Positions 37,314-44,994 of a stretch of DNA of 64,000 nt are shown here, piece after piece. The notes under the pieces are model-generated. The model searched no databases and was not told the DNA's origin. It worked only from the letters and a program-made list of their open reading frames with translations. Origin of the DNA: Ignavibacteria bacterium (GTDB lineage Bacteria > Bacteroidota > Ignavibacteria > Kapaibacteriales > UBA4661). Every line of letters begins with the position of its first letter. Within the stretch, counting starts at the first letter, position 1. Both the position numbers and the translations under genes were made by a program. The stretch spans positions 62,001 through 126,000 of the forward strand of contig JAAFIV010000001.1 in the NCBI GenBank assembly GCA_013298775.1, given 5' to 3'.

Positions 37314-38123
37314 ATGATTGTTTTCTCTTTCTCGTCTCGTTTTGCAATTATTTGTGTAGCTATTATGCTTGCACAGAGCTTGAATACTCGCGCTCAAGAT
37401 ATTACTACTCTTTTGCTCGAAGGAAAAAATTCTCTCGAAACTGCCGTTGTCAAAGGTAATGTACAGGAATGCAACAAGGCTCTTTCGGTCTTTCAGCAAA
37501 TTCTCGCCAAAGAGCCAACGAATAAACTCGCGCTTTATTACCGCTCATACACAGAGTTTCGCTTACTCATGCTCAGTGATGAAGCGGTTTCCAAGGCACT
37601 TATGCCGAAAGCAAGCGAACACGCAGAAGCACTCTTGCAACAGCATCCGCAGTGGTCGGACGCAATGACGCTTTTAGCAGGAATAACGATGTTGCAAATT
37701 GACGGAATGAACGCTATTACGCTTTCGCCCAAATGCACAAAGCTCCATGAAAATTCGATTGCCGCCGATGGGAACAACCCTCGCGCCTTGATTGTACGAG
37801 GCTTGTACACGATGAATGCGCCCGCTTTCTTCGGTGGCGGCGCAGACAAGGCACTCGAACATTTTACCAAAGCAATCTCGCTGTGCGAGAGAAGCGGCAT
37901 CAACGCTGCTCCCATAGCACTCGGCAGCAAGGCACAGGTAACGTGGGGCTACTTGGACGCACTCATCTGGTCGGGACGCTGCCACGTAAAGATGAAACAG
38001 TATGCGCAAGGAATCGCATTTTTCAAGAAAGCACTGGCTCTCACGCCTGATTATATCTGGGTTCAGCAGCTTTTGTCTCGCGCGGAGCAGAAACTTTTAG
38101 AGAGCAATAACGCGACAAAATAA
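37314..38123 (+). CDS. Exported TPR-repeat protein
   Basis: A 269-residue protein with a signal peptide (FAIICVAIMLAQSLNTRAQ) and at least three TPR-like helical hairpins: ECNKALSVFQQILAKEPTNKLALYYRSY, ADKALEHFTKAISLC and GIAFFKKALALTPDYIWVQQLLSRA. The periplasmic location is inferred from the signal. TPR proteins of this type serve as scaffolds; the partner is unknown. The gene follows the CPBP protease and R1 element and has its own candidate promoter. A CCCTCACCC repeat separates it from the TonB receptor gene. Confidence 0.82.
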   Translation: MIVFSFSSRFAIICVAIMLAQSLNTRAQDITTLLLEGKNSLETAVVKGNVQECNKALSVFQQILAKEPTNKLALYYRSYTEFRLLMLSDEAVSKALMPKASEHAEALLQQHPQWSDAMTLLAGITMLQIDGMNAITLSPKCTKLHENSIAADGNNPRALIVRGLYTMNAPAFFGGGADKALEHFTKAISLCERSGINAAPIALGSKAQVTWGYLDALIWSGRCHVKMKQYAQGIAFFKKALALTPDYIWVQQLLSRAEQKLLESNNATK

Positions 38124-38150
38124 TTCTTTCACAACATCCTATCACACAAT

Positions 38151-38304
38151 GTCATTACGTTAAGCCCTCACCCCGCTCTGCGAGCGATCCTCTCCCAAAG
38201 GGCGAGGGTGAAGAATTACCTCTGCATCTTACCCCTCTACCTCTGGGAGAGGGGTTGGGGTGAGGGAAAAACGCTTAACTCAATGACATTACCTATCACA
38301 CAAT
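38151..38304. mobile_element. CCCTCACCC-type element, copy 2, with long flanking direct repeats
   Basis: The hairpin core is 38165-38266. Around it, AATGTCATTACGTTAAG (38148-38164) pairs with CTTAACTCAATGACATT (38274-38290). Outside lies an exact 13-bp direct repeat CCTATCACACAAT (38138-38150 and 38292-38304), which looks like an insertion duplication. The downstream copy ends four bases before the start codon of the TonB receptor gene. Confidence 0.75.
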
Positions 38305-38307
38305 ACC

Positions 38308-40689
38308 ATGAACACCCTCAACAAAACCTCACCCTCGCAGAGAACTATACTCGCAATGCTTCTAACGCTGATGTTATCTCATCTCCCACTTCTTGCGCAA
38401 ACGCAAATCATTCGCGGAGCAGTACAAAATGCGAACACGAAACAAGCCGTAACGGGCGCACGAATACTGGTCGCGGAGCTTGGCAAAGGCGCGAATTCTC
38501 AGGCAGACGGCGCGTTTCGTTTGCCCGCGCTTCCTGCGGGACGCTACACGCTGCGCATCACCGCGCTTGGCTACGAGGCAGTATCTATGCCTGTTGTTCT
38601 CACTTCTGGCAAGGAACTCATTCTCACGATTTCGCTTGCGGAAAAAATTATTTCCACCGGAGAACTGACTGTCATGGGCAGGAAAGACAGCTTTACAGCC
38701 ATCAACGAGGCTTCCTTGGTGTCCTCGAATGCTTTTTCGGTGGATAATGCGTACCGTTTTGCGGGAGCGCGAAGCGATGTAGCCCGCATGGCATCTGCAT
38801 TTGCAGGCGTTGTTGGCGCGAATGACCAGCGCAACGACATCATCATTCGCGGTGGCTCACCAACAGAACTACTTTGGCGGCTCGACGGCTTGGACATTCC
38901 GAACCCCAATCACTTCGCAACGCAAGGCGCGACGGGCGGTCCGGTGAACGCGCTCAATATCAATCTGCTCGACAACAGCGATTTCCTCACGGGCGCGTTT
39001 TCTGCCGAATATGGCGACCGTCTTTCTGGCGTGTTCGATTTGCGCACGCGGCGCGGCAACGACGAAAAATTTGAATTCACTGGGCAATTTGCCTTCAACG
39101 GCATTGAGGCAATGGTAGAAGGTCCCGTGCCGCTTCAAGCCTTGTTTTCACCCTCGACCAATGCGACCATTAAAAGCTCATTTATGGCAAGTTATCGGAA
39201 ATCATTTTTGGATGTATTTATTGGAGCGGGCGGAAACGTGGGCGTTTCGGGCATTCCGCGCTATGAAGACCTTTCGCTGAAATTCGACCTCAGCATCGGA
39301 GAGCGGCATAAAATCTGGCTTACAGGCTTGGGTGGCGTAAGTTCTATCACGATTGACCCCGCTCGCGGCGATGAAGTGTTCACAGGCGACCAGCGCGTTG
39401 CCAACAGCAATCAACTGGGAACGCTCGGTGTGCATTGGCAACATTTACCCACCGACCGAAGTGTGGGAACGCTGACGCTGGGCGTGGTTGCGAATAGATT
39501 TGGCAATCAAATTGACTCTATTACCGCAACAAGCGATTTCAAGCCAAACGGCTTCACGCCTTGGTTTTCGGGCAATTCGCTCGAAGGCTACGCTACGGCG
39601 AAATATCGCTATTCCGTTTCCCCCGACGCGCAGCATACGTTTGTATTCGGCGCAGAGGCGCGGTCTCGCTTTTTCGACCTGCGCGAAGAACGCTTTTTTC
39701 CAACGCGCACAGGGTTTCTTTACAAACTGCAAAATCAAGGAAACGCGCTCCACACCTTGAGCTTTGCGCAATGGCTCTTTCATCCGAATGATAATCTGAG
39801 TTTGAATGTGGGCATTCATTCGCAATATCTTGGCGTGAGTAATCGTGCGACAATCGAACCACGTTTCTCGCTAAACTGGAGTATTGGTGCGGGACACAGC
39901 CTTTCCTTTGGAACGGGCATCTATCGCCAATCGCAGCCGCTTTTGGTGTATTTCACCAACGATAATGCAGGTTTAGACTTCACGCAAGCCATTCACTACG
40001 TTGCGGGATATTCTTGGCAAGCAAGCACTGATGCGCTTTTTAAGGCAGAAGGCTATTTCAAAGATTATTCGCTTGTGCCAGTCGAGCGTGAGCGCAAAAG
40101 CAGTTATTCGATGCTGAATGCGGGTGCAAACTTTGGTTCGGTACGCTCTGGCGGGCTTGTAAACACGGGTGCAGGGCGTACATACGGCGCAGAAGTTTCT
40201 TTTCTCAAGCATTTCGCGGGGTCGTGGTATGCGCAAAGTGCCGTCTCGTGGGTGCGTCAGGAGTTTCGCGCCTCCGACAGCTTGTGGCGATATGGCGCGT
40301 TCGATAACGGCTTGGTTGTGAGCGTTTTGGGCGGTTACGAATGGAAAGTAACGGAGAGTTTTACGATGGAATTTTCCCTGCGCTACACTCGCGCTGGAAG
40401 CGGTGCGCGAACTCCGATAGACCTCGCATCATCACGCGCTCGCGGCGAAACCGTTTTCAATACCAATGAGGCATTTTCGCTCCGCTATCCTGATTACGAG
40501 CGGGCGGACGGGCGTATAGATTTTCGCTTAAATTTTCAAGGCTGGTCGCTTATCAATTTCTTTTCCGTTGAAAATATCTTCAACAGGCGCAATCTGCTGA
40601 ACCAAAGTTTTTCGCCCAATACTGGCGCGATTACGGACAATTACCAGCTCGGTCGGTTTTTTATTGGTGGCTTTCGGATTGAATTTTAG
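38308..40689 (+). CDS. TonB-dependent outer membrane receptor with carboxypeptidase-like N-terminal domain
   Basis: A 793-residue receptor. The signal peptide ends LLAQT. A carboxypeptidase-regulatory-like domain follows (IRGAVQNANTKQAVTGARIL, AGRYTLRITALGYEA), then the plug (VMGRKDSFTAINEASLVSSN, DIIIRGGSPTELLWRLDGLD, FLTGAFSAEYGDRLSGVFDL) and a barrel ending GRFFIGGFRIEF. It lacks the SusC-specific signature and is shorter, so it belongs to the general TonB receptor group rather than SusC. The ligand (siderophore, vitamin, metal complex) cannot be told; no uptake partner gene is adjacent. The DNA just before the start codon is the target repeat of a mobile hairpin element. Confidence 0.92.
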   Translation: MNTLNKTSPSQRTILAMLLTLMLSHLPLLAQTQIIRGAVQNANTKQAVTGARILVAELGKGANSQADGAFRLPALPAGRYTLRITALGYEAVSMPVVLTSGKELILTISLAEKIISTGELTVMGRKDSFTAINEASLVSSNAFSVDNAYRFAGARSDVARMASAFAGVVGANDQRNDIIIRGGSPTELLWRLDGLDIPNPNHFATQGATGGPVNALNINLLDNSDFLTGAFSAEYGDRLSGVFDLRTRRGNDEKFEFTGQFAFNGIEAMVEGPVPLQALFSPSTNATIKSSFMASYRKSFLDVFIGAGGNVGVSGIPRYEDLSLKFDLSIGERHKIWLTGLGGVSSITIDPARGDEVFTGDQRVANSNQLGTLGVHWQHLPTDRSVGTLTLGVVANRFGNQIDSITATSDFKPNGFTPWFSGNSLEGYATAKYRYSVSPDAQHTFVFGAEARSRFFDLREERFFPTRTGFLYKLQNQGNALHTLSFAQWLFHPNDNLSLNVGIHSQYLGVSNRATIEPRFSLNWSIGAGHSLSFGTGIYRQSQPLLVYFTNDNAGLDFTQAIHYVAGYSWQASTDALFKAEGYFKDYSLVPVERERKSSYSMLNAGANFGSVRSGGLVNTGAGRTYGAEVSFLKHFAGSWYAQSAVSWVRQEFRASDSLWRYGAFDNGLVVSVLGGYEWKVTESFTMEFSLRYTRAGSGARTPIDLASSRARGETVFNTNEAFSLRYPDYERADGRIDFRLNFQGWSLINFFSVENIFNRRNLLNQSFSPNTGAITDNYQLGRFFIGGFRIEF

Positions 40690-40695
40690 TCCTTT

Positions 40696-40836
40696 GTACG
40701 CGCCAAAATTCTTGTCTTAGTTGCACAGACATTCTTGTTTGTGGGTATTGGTAGGAGATTCAGGTGGTAAACACAGACAGGAATGTCTGTGCCACTGAAG
40801 CCTGATTGCATCTATCATTCAGAGATTTTGACGTGT
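40696..40836. repeat. TA-target hairpin element R3, copy C
   Basis: Left end GTACGCGCCAAAATTC and right end GATTTTGACGTGTAC pair imperfectly. The core has TTGCACAGACATTCTTG and CACAGACAGGAATGTCTGTG. It starts seven bases after the TonB receptor stop. Confidence 0.7.
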
Positions 40837-40890
40837 ACTGAGGTTTTAATCGTACAAACCGCATACATACTCACTTTTTTCTTTACAACC

Positions 40891-41544
40891 ATGCTTCACA
40901 ATGCAAATATCTTTCTTCACGTCTCGTGCGGGACAATCGCACTGTTACTGGGTTTCGTGGCAATTTTTTCTCGCAAAGGCGGGCGCACTCACATCAAAAG
41001 CGGACAGATTTTCCTCGCATTGCTCGTCGTTGTGATAACGACGGCACTTGTGGGCGTGTTTATTTTTGGGCGGAACACGTTTCTGCTCGTGATTACCTTA
41101 CTTGCAGCGTATCAAGGTTTTTCGGGATATAGAATTCTTCAAACGCGAGTAAATACGCTGCATTGGGCGGATATTGGTGCGGGTATTCTCACGCTCACAT
41201 CGGCGGCATATTTTCTGTACTTTTTGCGTCAAATCGGCATGATATGGTCTCCAGCGGTGATTTACTCTACGCTTGGCTGGCTTTTTGGCGTTGTTGTGTA
41301 CGATGTTGCGCGATATAGCATTCCCGCAGAACTCTACAAGCACCGTAAAATCTGGCTTCTGGAGCATATTGTAAAAATGATGTCCGCCTTTGGTGCAATA
41401 GCATCTGCCTTTGCAGGCACGGTTTTACCGAACTTTCAACCGTATAGCCAGCTTTTACCTTCGCTTGTAGTAACGCTCGGAATGATGTACTTTCTTGTTG
41501 TGTGGTTGAGGAAAACCTCTCCTCTTGATACAGCATCTCGTTGA
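40891..41544 (+). CDS. Polytopic membrane protein, DUF2306-like
   Basis: A 217-residue protein from the ATG at 40891 (MLHNANIFLHVSCGTIALLLG). About six to seven transmembrane segments are seen. The HVSCGTIALLLGFVAIFSRKGGRTHIKSG stretch near the N-terminus matches the pattern of small membrane proteins annotated DUF2306 or similar (helix, small loop, then H-x3-G before helix 2). Function unknown. Upstream frame to 40783 runs through the R3 repeat and is rejected. It is followed by an inverted repeat (41551-41649) and a terminator. Confidence 0.7.
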   Translation: MLHNANIFLHVSCGTIALLLGFVAIFSRKGGRTHIKSGQIFLALLVVVITTALVGVFIFGRNTFLLVITLLAAYQGFSGYRILQTRVNTLHWADIGAGILTLTSAAYFLYFLRQIGMIWSPAVIYSTLGWLFGVVVYDVARYSIPAELYKHRKIWLLEHIVKMMSAFGAIASAFAGTVLPNFQPYSQLLPSLVVTLGMMYFLVVWLRKTSPLDTASR

Positions 41545-41550
41545 TTCTCA

Positions 41551-41690
41551 ATGATTTCGGTTGGAAAATTTTCGTCACTCCGGCGTAGGTTGGCATCCAT
41601 TGGAAGCGCGTAGGTGCTTTCTATTCCCGAAATTTCCAACTGAAATCATGTAGAACTATCTTGTAGAACTATCTCGTAGAACTTCTCTCG
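41551..41690. repeat. Inverted repeat followed by a short tandem repeat
   Basis: ATGATTTCGGTTGGAAA (41551-41567) pairs with TTTCCAACTGAAATCAT (41633-41649), 16 of 17. Directly after it come three tandem units of the type GTAGAACTATCTC (41650-41690). No gene. Confidence 0.6.
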
Positions 41691-41701
41691 TTTCTGAATA
41701 C

Positions 41702-41750
41702 AATACCCGCCAAGCCTCACTGTTAGTGGTCTGGGCGGGTATTTTCTTTT
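41702..41750 (+). terminator. Intrinsic terminator
   Basis: AATACCCGCC (41702-41711) pairs with GGCGGGTATT (41734-41743), followed by a T-rich tract. It separates the DUF2306-like gene from the third sigma cassette. Confidence 0.8.
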
Positions 41751-41885
41751 CTGCAATATCCTTTGCTAGTGTTTCAAGAAAAAAAACTTTCAAAAAATCT
41801 GCAACGTTCTTGCGCATCGTGTGTCATTGCTTTATTGTTACAGATGCCTTTGCTTTTCTCCTTACATCTGATTCACACATAATCC

Positions 41886-42455
41886 ATGAAACAGCGCATC
41901 ACTGCTTATACCGATGAAGAACTCTTCGCGTGTTTGTCCGAGACAAACGAGGCAGAAGCGGCGTTCTCTGAACTATATCGACGATTAGGGCAGCGTATGT
42001 ACGCGTATTGTGTGCGGGTTCTCGGTGATATGCGCCTTGCAGAGGATGTGTTTCAAGAGGCAATGCTTAAATTTTACCGAGCAGGACAAGAAGGTACGAA
42101 AGTAAAAAATGTGGCTGGATACCTCATGCAGAGCGTCCGCAACCTGTGTTTGAATGCAAAACGCGACCGCAAAATAACGTTCTCTTTTGAAGACTTCGAC
42201 CTCCACACGCCAAGCGGCGCGGCGCGATACGAAGCGGAAGAATTGGCACAACTGGTAGTTTCTGCGCTGGAACTATTGGACGATGAATACCGCGAAGCCG
42301 TGATTCTACGCGAATATGACGGCTTTTCGTATCAAGAAATTGCGGAACTCACAGGCTGTACGGAGGTAAACGCCAGAACACGCGTTTTTCGCGGTAAGCA
42401 GCATCTTCGTACCATCCTGCAACCATATTTCAATGATATAGTAAAACACCGATAA
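41886..42455 (+). CDS. ECF-type RNA polymerase sigma factor, cassette 3
   Basis: A 189-residue sigma factor. Region 2: AFSELYRRLGQRMYAYCVRV then LAEDVFQEAMLKFYRAGQ. Region 4: YREAVILREYDGFSYQEIAE then VNARTRVFRGKQHLRTIL. It is close to the cassette 2 sigma factor in both regions. The membrane partner gene starts 60 bp downstream, and a TIG-domain lipoprotein follows that. Autoregulation is likely by analogy with other ECF loci, but no promoter match was established. Confidence 0.92.
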   Translation: MKQRITAYTDEELFACLSETNEAEAAFSELYRRLGQRMYAYCVRVLGDMRLAEDVFQEAMLKFYRAGQEGTKVKNVAGYLMQSVRNLCLNAKRDRKITFSFEDFDLHTPSGAARYEAEELAQLVVSALELLDDEYREAVILREYDGFSYQEIAELTGCTEVNARTRVFRGKQHLRTILQPYFNDIVKHR

Positions 42456-42515
42456 ATACTAGCACAGACAATACTTGAGAGAATATTGATTATCGTTTGT
42501 ATAAGGATTCACGCC

Positions 42516-43787
42516 ATGAACTATTCTGAACATTATTCCGAAAAAATTCACGATTACCTTGATGGTACGCTCGGCGACGTGGAAGAAGCGAGTTTGCTCG
42601 GCGCAATTGCCACTAGCGCGGAATTACGCGATGAACTTCGCCATGCGATTGCCCTCAAAGCCGCATTCAAAGCTGATGTACAGGCATTAACGCCGCCGCC
42701 GCATCTGACAAATAGCATTTTTGCTAATCTTGGTTTTATCTCGTCTGGCGTGCCACACCACGCCTTGCCGAATGAAACAGTACACGCACGTTCCAGCAAT
42801 ACCGCACTCGCAAGTGTACTTTCCTCCTTGCTCACTGCCGTTTTGCTTCTTTCGTGGAATCTACTTGGCACACAGGGAAGCAAGAAAAGAAGCGACACTC
42901 AAGCTACTTTTGCCCAAAACAATGCTCCAAGCACATCTCCGCTCATATATTGGCGTATTTCATCCGCTCCAAGGGCGGCATTTCGCAGCCCAACACCAGC
43001 GCATTCTCAGGTGGCTTCCATGCTTGCTGTGAGCCAATTTTCTCCGTCAGTATTTTCTCCGTCAGTATTTTCTTCGTCAGTATTTTCTTCATCAGAATCT
43101 GTCTCATCAACATTTCCTTTAGAACCAGCACCAGAACTATTCCCAGAGCATGAGTCTCCGCAAGAGCAGATTACGATTACGAATAATTCATTTCGCCTGA
43201 ATACGGCATCAGAACTTGTGCCGATGCCCATAGCGAACACGCTGCCTCTGGAAAATGGTTCTTTCAATACTCAAACATCCGAACAGGAATCATGGTTGCA
43301 GCGTGTTCAGATTCATGCGCGGCGTATTGTTTCTACTTCACTGCCAGCAACAGAATTCCCTTCCAATCCATCATCATTTTTGCGCAATACTGCTCTTGCT
43401 GCGACCTTCAAGCTCTCCGAGCGTCATTCTGTAGGCGTAGAATGTAGCGAGGAGACATTTTACCAACGTTTTCAGGAACGTTTGGGCGAAGGAGAGTCAC
43501 CAGTTACAATACAACAAAATCCGTCGCTGTTTTGGGCAGGAATCAGCTATCGGTATTTGTTGCTTGAAAACCCTACGCATGGCTTCAATCCTTTCTTGCA
43601 AGGTCTTGTTGGCGGAACGCAACTTGGCGCGACGGGGCGCGTGATGCTGGGGCTGAACTATTCGCCCGACGCAAAAACAGAATTTACGCTCGGCTTGGAA
43701 ACAAGTGCGCTTGTGTTTTTGCATCAAGGCGTGCTGTATGCCTCACCAAAACTGGGCTTCAGCTATGGTGTTTCGCTCCGATTTTAG
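42516..43787 (+). CDS. Single-TM anti-sigma-like protein with barrel-like C-terminal domain, cassette 3
   Basis: A 423-residue protein from the ATG at 42516, preceded by AAGGAT. The N-terminal ~75 residues (EKIHDYLDGTLGDVEEASLL, LRDELRHAIALKAAF, NSIFANLGF) look like the cytoplasmic part of anti-sigma factors and parallel cassette 2. One TM segment is at ~97-117. The linker holds a perfect or near-perfect 15-bp tandem repeat (SPSVF units, x4). The C-terminal ~150 residues (ALAATFKLSERHSVGVECSE, NPSLFWAGISYRYLLL, VMLGLNYSPDAKTEFTLGLE) end LGFSYGVSLRF with a terminal Phe, as in outer-membrane barrels, and match cassette 1. It probably restrains the adjacent sigma factor and senses the envelope through its C-terminal domain; this is inference. 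Confidence 0.78.
   Translation: MNYSEHYSEKIHDYLDGTLGDVEEASLLGAIATSAELRDELRHAIALKAAFKADVQALTPPPHLTNSIFANLGFISSGVPHHALPNETVHARSSNTALASVLSSLLTAVLLLSWNLLGTQGSKKRSDTQATFAQNNAPSTSPLIYWRISSAPRAAFRSPTPAHSQVASMLAVSQFSPSVFSPSVFSSSVFSSSESVSSTFPLEPAPELFPEHESPQEQITITNNSFRLNTASELVPMPIANTLPLENGSFNTQTSEQESWLQRVQIHARRIVSTSLPATEFPSNPSSFLRNTALAATFKLSERHSVGVECSEETFYQRFQERLGEGESPVTIQQNPSLFWAGISYRYLLLENPTHGFNPFLQGLVGGTQLGATGRVMLGLNYSPDAKTEFTLGLETSALVFLHQGVLYASPKLGFSYGVSLRF
43038..43096. repeat. In-frame 15-bp tandem repeat in the cassette 3 linker
   Basis: Four units of the type TTTTCTCCGTCAGTA encode SPSVF/SSSVF. Copy number changes of one unit would keep the frame and lengthen or shorten the periplasmic linker by five residues. 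Confidence 0.8.
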
Positions 43788-43823
43788 CATTTTTATTCCC
43801 ACAATTATTCACAAGGATATTCT

Positions 43824-44762
43824 ATGAAAACTCCATCATTACTAGTGCTGTGCTGTGTTTGTCTTGCTTCATTCACCGCTTGCACAAATTCAACAGATTT
43901 TAACACGCCAAGAGCGATTATTCAAAATAGACAAATAGCACCGCCCAGCATTGCTAGCGACACGTCTGGAACAATGCAATCCGATACGGCGACACCACTC
44001 AATATCCTCCGCAGACCTGTTATTACTGGTTTTTCCCCCTCTGTCATTTCAAGATTTTTACATCTTGGTACCGTTTTTATTTTTGGGAGCAATTTCTCCA
44101 ATGTTACACAAGTATTGTTGGGGGGCGTGCCTGCGAAGTCATTTACCATCACTTCTGACAAAGAATTGAAGGTCTTTGCAGACCCTGAAAATACAGTATC
44201 AGGCTCTATTACTGTCATCAATCAGTTCGGCAGCACAAGAGTACCCAACTTTTATTTTAACTCTCCACCTGCCGAAGGTGGCGGCATAATAAGAAATTTC
44301 TTCCCCAATTCGGTAACTCCTGGCTCGACGGTGTTCATTACAGGAGTATATTTGAATCTAGCAACTCTGGTTACATTTGGAGGCTTTCCTGCTACTTCTT
44401 TCACTGTTATTTCAGATACACAAATCAAAGCTATTGTCAGTCATGAAGCACGTTCAGGTGCAGTTGGGCTAACATCTGGTAATGTGTTTTCAACAGTGGA
44501 AGGATTTACTGTATTGCAAGGTCAAAGAAACATTTCTTCCTTTGAACCAAGCTCAGGGAGAATCAATACAAGAGTTAGTATTTTTGGTTTAGGATTTCAA
44601 GGAGCAAGCTCCGTGCGATTTGGCGGGGTAAATGCCGCTTCTTTTATCGTCGTCTCCGACACAAGAATTGATGCGGTTGTTGGGGCAGGAGCAACAGGTG
44701 AAATTACCATCAGCACGCCTGGAGGAGCAACTTCTTTGGCGGGGTTTACGTTTTTGCCATGA
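43824..44762 (+). CDS. Lipoprotein with three IPT/TIG domains, cassette 3
   Basis: A 312-residue lipoprotein; the signal ends ASFTAC with Cys20 as lipid site. Three immunoglobulin-like IPT/TIG domains follow: PVITGFSPSV with LGGVPAKSFTITSD, IIRNFFPNSVTPGSTVFITG with FGGFPATSFTVISD, and ISSFEPSSGRINTRVSIFG with FGGVNAASFIVVSD. The sequence pattern is the same as in the eight TIG domains of the large protein at 19799. It lies 36 bp after the anti-sigma-like gene, so co-transcription is likely. A surface binding role is inferred. An R2 element follows directly. Confidence 0.88.
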   Translation: MKTPSLLVLCCVCLASFTACTNSTDFNTPRAIIQNRQIAPPSIASDTSGTMQSDTATPLNILRRPVITGFSPSVISRFLHLGTVFIFGSNFSNVTQVLLGGVPAKSFTITSDKELKVFADPENTVSGSITVINQFGSTRVPNFYFNSPPAEGGGIIRNFFPNSVTPGSTVFITGVYLNLATLVTFGGFPATSFTVISDTQIKAIVSHEARSGAVGLTSGNVFSTVEGFTVLQGQRNISSFEPSSGRINTRVSIFGLGFQGASSVRFGGVNAASFIVVSDTRIDAVVGAGATGEITISTPGGATSLAGFTFLP

Positions 44763-44773
44763 TAAAAAAAACC

Positions 44774-44925
44774 GTAGCTGGTCAGGTTTTCCCTTCCTAC
44801 CGTTTCTGAACGGTAGAACGGGTTTCACGGTGCTATTTTTCTGAAAAAAGCATTACCGCGACAGCATTACCGCGAAACCCGTTCTACGCTTACGAAAGCG
44901 TAGGACGGGAAGACCTACCAGTGAC
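44774..44925. repeat. Mobile hairpin element R2, copy B, with flanking direct repeat
   Basis: Starts GTAGCTGGTCAGG and ends CTACCAGTGAC. The arms contain CTACCGTTTCTGAACGGTAG (itself a hairpin), AACGGGTTTC, GAAACCCGTT and CTACGCTTACGAAAGCGTAG. The flanks AAAAAACC before and AAAAAACC after (about 44766-44773 and 44926-44933) give an 8-bp duplication, as in R1 copy B. It is uninterrupted, unlike copy A. Confidence 0.8.
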
Positions 44926-44994
44926 AAAAAACCGCACAAGCAGCATAAAAACGTGCTGTATTGCAAAGAATGTAGCTGTTTTTTATCAAAAATT

